From positions 1-54,162 of the forward strand of contig NZ_LGEK01000028.1 in assembly GCF_001636615.1 (NCBI RefSeq): a stretch of DNA of 54,162 nucleotides. Reading direction: 5' to 3'. The notes beneath the pieces are model-generated. The model made no database searches, was not told where the DNA came from, and saw nothing but the letters and a program-made list of their open reading frames with translations. Of the stretch, positions 50,682 through 54,162 are shown piece after piece; the stretch's first letter is position 1; every line of letters begins with the position of its first letter. This DNA comes from Mucilaginibacter sp. L294. GTDB taxonomy: Bacteria > Bacteroidota > Bacteroidia > Sphingobacteriales > Sphingobacteriaceae. The translations under genes and the position numbers were made by a program.

Positions 50682-53480
50682 TTATAAGGTATATGTAAAT
50701 GCTACCGAGTAGTTAGATCCCGGTTTGTAACTGCTTTGCGTGTAATCGCCGGTATCAAACTTTTTGTTATTGTTTTGGTCGTAATAAAATGCTATGCGTT
50801 GGTTTAGGATATCACCGGCATTAATTTTAAACTCACCTTTACCTTTAAGCACTTTGTAACCTAATTGGGCATCTATCACACTGCGTGGAACTTCAAATAC
50901 ATTTTTATATATACCACTTCCTGCGGCAATGCTTAACCTTTGCCCAACACGGTTAAACAATGCGTTAAATGTTAACTTATTATCAAAAAATGAGTGTTGT
51001 AAACCTGCGTTTATTACATAAGGTGCCTGGCCTATTAACGGGCGATCGGCAAACTCAAAGTTTAATCCGGAATTTACCGGGTTATGTGCTACCGATTTTG
51101 CTATTGAGACGTTTGCATAAACAGTAGTGTTCTTTAAAAAATTGGTTGGCCTGATAAAATCAAGTGATTTACGCGCTTCAAGCTCTACACCATATACGTT
51201 AGCATTGTCACTGTTAAAATAAGTGATAGTACGTGTAGAGGTAGCATCGTTGTTATATGCCTCGATAGCGTTATTAAATTTCTTGTAAAAACCGGAAACC
51301 GATAATACTTGCCCTGCCGAAGGGAATAACTCAAAACGAACATCAAAGTTATCTATATGTGTGCGTTTCAAAGTTGGTGAACCTTGCTGGAGCGCCAAAA
51401 GCTCATAGTCGTAATACGATGATGTTGCTAATTCCCTGAACTCGGGCCTTGCCAGTGTACGTGAATAAGATGCACGCAGGTTTATCTTTTCTGTAAGGCT
51501 GTACGTAAGGTTTGCAGACGGTAAGATGTCGGTGTAACTCTGATCAACTTTATCTATAGGGTTAGCGTAAGCTACAGGGGTAACTTTTACATTGAACTGT
51601 TCTACACGCCCTCCCCAAACCAAACGTAGTTTTTCTGTAAGCTTATTATCAAGCATTAAATAACCCGAATTGGTAAGCGAACTGGCGCTATACGAATCTG
51701 AAGGGGTAAGGCTGATCTCGTTAAGGCTGTAAACACCGGCATCGATCAGGTCTCTTGAAAATAAAGTATTAAGCGGGCGCTTTGATATTTCGTTAAGCCG
51801 ATCAAGATCATTCAAAACTTCCTGGCTAAATAACGGGCCAACAAAGCGTACATTATAGTTCCTGTCGCGATAAAGGCTCCCTAAACCAGCTTTGAATGTT
51901 GATTGGGTAAACATTTTTACCGGCATGGTGAAGTTTACACCACCCGAGTAAGAGCTTTCTTTTAATTTACCGAATAATGTAGAATTCTCTTTAGACAGTG
52001 TGGATAGCTGCGCCTGGTAAGGATCATCAGTATCTTCTCTACGGGTATAAAGTGCCTTGCGTTGATCTGGTTGATCATTCAATATATTGCCGTAGCTCAG
52101 CTCCCAGTTGATTTTGGTACCCTTGTCGCCAATAGGGTGGTTACCTTCCAGCGTTGATTTTAACAGGGCCTTTTGTTGCAGGTCGAACGCGTAATAGTTT
52201 ACATCAAACCCAGAGTTATTGTGGCCTGTACGACCAAGATACTGATCATCAAAAATCCTGTTATACACATTCTTGAAGGTGATCTTATTTTTACCAAAGC
52301 TATAGCCCAGGTTTAATAGGGCACCAACGTTAGTGCTGAATTTGTATATATCATCACTGTAAGTATTTTTATAAAAATCACGCGTTACGTCGCTGTAGAT
52401 ATTCTGCTGGTTGCGATATGTAAGCGACAGGATGGCACCAAAACGGTTCCCGCTTTTTGCATTATCGCTTACCCGCCCTATAGAGAACTGATAGTTTTGA
52501 GTTGGTAAGGCTGTGTTAACATACCTGTTCCAGTCATCAGGTAATGCACGTAAATTGTTAATATTCTGCTGTGGCGTAAGGCTACCACTGGTGATCTGAC
52601 TTGTTGATGCAAAACCGTTTGGCAGTTGGCGCTTACCATTGTCAAAGCCAAAATAATCGGTAGCGTTGCGCGGGCCGCTTATAAAGTCTTTAAAAGTTGA
52701 AGCCGTATTATACCCTTCGGAGATACCGAACGAGATGAAATTCTGTTCAGGAATATCCTTGGTTGTTATATGAATTAAACCACCGGCAAAGTCGCCGGGA
52801 AGGTCTGGCGAGGCCGTTTTGGTAACCGTAAGGTTTTCAACCAGGTTTGAGGGTACAATATCAAACGAAAAGGCCTTCCGGTTATTTTCAGTACTGGGTA
52901 GTGATGCGCCATCAAGCATGGCGGTGTTATACCTGTCGCTTAACCCGCGGATAACTACAAACTTGTTATCCTGTACCGTGGCGCCGCTTACGCGTTTTAA
53001 AACGTCGGCAGTATTTTTGTCCGGCGATTTCCTGATGGCCTCTGATGAGATACCGTCAGATATGGATACGGCATTTTTTTGCATGGCATACAGTGATGCT
53101 GTAGATGCCTGCCTGTAAGTTGCTTTGATCACAACCTCGTTTAACGATGCTGAAGCAGCAGCCGATAAAGCAACATCAAGGTTAGTAACCTCGCCGGCCT
53201 TAACTACTATATCCGAAATGGATTTAGACTGGTAGCCTATGTACCTGATCAATACAATGTATTTTCCGGGTTCAAGGCCGCTTAGGTTATACTGCCCGTC
53301 AACATTGGTGGCGGCACCTTTTGTGGTACCCTGGATGCTTACTGTTGCGCCAATTAGCGTTTCGGTGGTTTTTTGGTCAATTACCTTACCCGAGATTCGG
53401 CCGGTAGTTTGCGCTAACAGTTTACCCGCGGCTAAGGTAAAAACCATTAGCACGGTGATTGAGAATAAAAGTTTTTTCAC
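50682..53480 (-). CDS. TonB-dependent receptor with CarboxypepD_reg-like domain
   Basis: 932 residues. Signal peptide MKKLLFSITVLMVFTLAAGK..., then the carboxypeptidase-regulatory-like domain (about 25-115: GRISGKVIDQKTTETLIGATV), TonB plug (VLKRVSGATVQDN, FVVIRGLSDRYNTAMLDG) and a 22-strand barrel ending in SVAFTYTL. Imports a large ligand through the outer membrane using TonB energy; cargo unknown. Co-directional with the lipoprotein gene, so probably one receptor operon. A 15-bp palindrome lies 2 nt from the start. Confidence 0.93.
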   Translation of the reverse strand: MKKLLFSITVLMVFTLAAGKLLAQTTGRISGKVIDQKTTETLIGATVSIQGTTKGAATNVDGQYNLSGLEPGKYIVLIRYIGYQSKSISDIVVKAGEVTNLDVALSAAASASLNEVVIKATYRQASTASLYAMQKNAVSISDGISSEAIRKSPDKNTADVLKRVSGATVQDNKFVVIRGLSDRYNTAMLDGASLPSTENNRKAFSFDIVPSNLVENLTVTKTASPDLPGDFAGGLIHITTKDIPEQNFISFGISEGYNTASTFKDFISGPRNATDYFGFDNGKRQLPNGFASTSQITSGSLTPQQNINNLRALPDDWNRYVNTALPTQNYQFSIGRVSDNAKSGNRFGAILSLTYRNQQNIYSDVTRDFYKNTYSDDIYKFSTNVGALLNLGYSFGKNKITFKNVYNRIFDDQYLGRTGHNNSGFDVNYYAFDLQQKALLKSTLEGNHPIGDKGTKINWELSYGNILNDQPDQRKALYTRREDTDDPYQAQLSTLSKENSTLFGKLKESSYSGGVNFTMPVKMFTQSTFKAGLGSLYRDRNYNVRFVGPLFSQEVLNDLDRLNEISKRPLNTLFSRDLIDAGVYSLNEISLTPSDSYSASSLTNSGYLMLDNKLTEKLRLVWGGRVEQFNVKVTPVAYANPIDKVDQSYTDILPSANLTYSLTEKINLRASYSRTLARPEFRELATSSYYDYELLALQQGSPTLKRTHIDNFDVRFELFPSAGQVLSVSGFYKKFNNAIEAYNNDATSTRTITYFNSDNANVYGVELEARKSLDFIRPTNFLKNTTVYANVSIAKSVAHNPVNSGLNFEFADRPLIGQAPYVINAGLQHSFFDNKLTFNALFNRVGQRLSIAAGSGIYKNVFEVPRSVIDAQLGYKVLKGKGEFKINAGDILNQRIAFYYDQNNNKKFDTGDYTQSSYKPGSNYSVAFTYTL

Positions 53481-53482
53481 GT

Positions 53483-53497
53483 GTATTAATTTAATAC
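53483..53497. promoter_or_regulatory. 15-bp palindrome before the receptor gene
   Basis: GTATTAATTTAATAC is perfectly symmetric and lies 2 bp upstream of the receptor start. It could be an operator or a small 5' hairpin over the ribosome-binding region. Confidence 0.35.
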
Positions 53498-53597
53498 AGC
53501 AAAACTATTACCCCGATGTTAGTTGAATGTTACATATGCATTACCATAACAGCCACTTAATATTAATACAATGTTAAGCGCCACGGTAAACCTGTTG

Positions 53598-53960
53598 TTA
53601 GCCAGCTTTTTGCTGCCCGCCTTCGGCCTGCTGCTGTATTTCTTGCAATTGCAGCTCGTAGGCACGCATCCGGGCATGTAAAATATCTACCTCGGTACGC
53701 AGCATCTGGATCTCGGTGATGAGTTTGGCCGAGTCCTGCTTGTGGATCATTTTATCGCCTGTACCTAGTATAAGCCACTCGGGCGAGTACTTTAACTGGA
53801 AACACAATTTGCGAATAAGATAGTAGCTGATGTCCTGCTTTTTGTTGATGACCTTGCTGATGAAACCCTGGTCTACACTGATAGCATTAGCCAGCGCCAA
53901 CTGACCGCCGTGCTCCTTCACTATAATTTTTATCCGCTTTAGTACTGCATCGTCAGACAT
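53598..53960 (-). CDS. XRE-like helix-turn-helix regulator with coiled-coil tail
   Basis: 120 residues from ATG 53960 (MSDDAVLKRIK); a longer frame to 54080 gives an N-terminus unlike the family. HTH at about 10-55: LANAISVDQGFISKVINKKQ. The C-terminal part (VDILHARMRAYELQLQEIQQ) is a coiled coil likely used for dimerisation, as in phage-repressor-type regulators. It is upstream of the TonB receptor on the same strand with a 117-bp gap, so it may control that operon. Confidence 0.8.
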   Translation of the reverse strand: MSDDAVLKRIKIIVKEHGGQLALANAISVDQGFISKVINKKQDISYYLIRKLCFQLKYSPEWLILGTGDKMIHKQDSAKLITEIQMLRTEVDILHARMRAYELQLQEIQQQAEGGQQKAG

Positions 53961-54162
53961 GGTACAATTATAAACATTTTTGATAAAGTTGAAACTATTG
54001 CATACAACTTGATGGAATAATAATGATTTCTCACCCGTTCTGTTCCATTTAAAATTGAAAAAGGCGAACAAATTGAACATATTTATTACTGTCTTTTTTT
54101 ACCAATTCCGAAGCCACGAAAAGGAATCCTATTTTGGAATGCGGTTTTTTGTTGGAAAAAAA

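Noticed and set aside
49102..53480. SusCD polysaccharide utilisation locus
   Set aside because: The partner lipoprotein is not SusD-like, and no glycoside hydrolases adjoin.

Overview
The window reads as chromosomal DNA of a Bacteroidota bacterium, most likely a Sphingobacteriaceae member close to Mucilaginibacter or Pedobacter. This is inferred from gene content (type IX secretion plug protein, lipoprotein TamA-like TamL, TonB receptor with an N-terminal carboxypeptidase-like domain, DUF4288, LytS/LytTR pair) and from Bacteroidota-type TAnnTTTG promoter boxes in front of several genes. The first 19 bases match the Tn5/Nextera mosaic end and are sequencing adapter. No prophage, IS transposase, CRISPR array or rRNA operon is visible; there is one tRNA (Cys).

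Layout. 1-8.2 kb: a contig-edge gene fragment, OsmC, an old yellow enzyme, a cation/proton antiporter, a zinc-ribbon protein divergent from a short ssb, an SDR enzyme, an aromatic amino acid hydroxylase and a flippase-like membrane protein. 8.3-12.7 kb: the two agmatine-to-putrescine genes aguB and aguA, split by a small four-helix-bundle gene that sits between inverted repeats, followed by two tandem convergent membrane-protein paralogs. 12.8-16.7 kb: a LiaF-like / DUF4288 / LytS / LytTR operon and an L,D-transpeptidase. 16.8-21.6 kb: phenylalanine/tyrosine breakdown genes, with flavin reductase-like and fumarylacetoacetase genes leftward and homogentisate dioxygenase and HPPD rightward; the hydroxylase at 5.3-7.1 kb feeds the same route. 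21.8-34.9 kb: TspO, small envelope proteins, TamL divergent from an rRNA/tRNA methyltransferase, tRNA-Cys with a 58-residue ORF, pyrD, an SGNH hydrolase, an ABC-F ATPase, a retropepsin-PDZ protein, the T9SS plug protein and a thioesterase. 34.9-45.2 kb: EVE protein, PAS protein, holA divergent from an HsdR-N-like protein, hybrid kinase, valS and an M13 peptidase. 45.3-54.1 kb: MBL-rhodanese protein, GMC oxidoreductase, and a regulator / TonB receptor / lipoprotein run.

The most unusual material lies between genes. At least eight families of palindromic or inverted repeats occur, several of them paired hairpins resembling REPINs, and several touch start or stop codons. The two most interesting loci are (1) the four-helix-bundle gene bounded by inverted repeats inside the agu locus, and (2) a tandem duplication in which the second paralog carries, on its opposite strand, an in-frame relic of the catalytic-cysteine end of aguA. 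Products are assigned by recognising family motifs by eye, without database searches.
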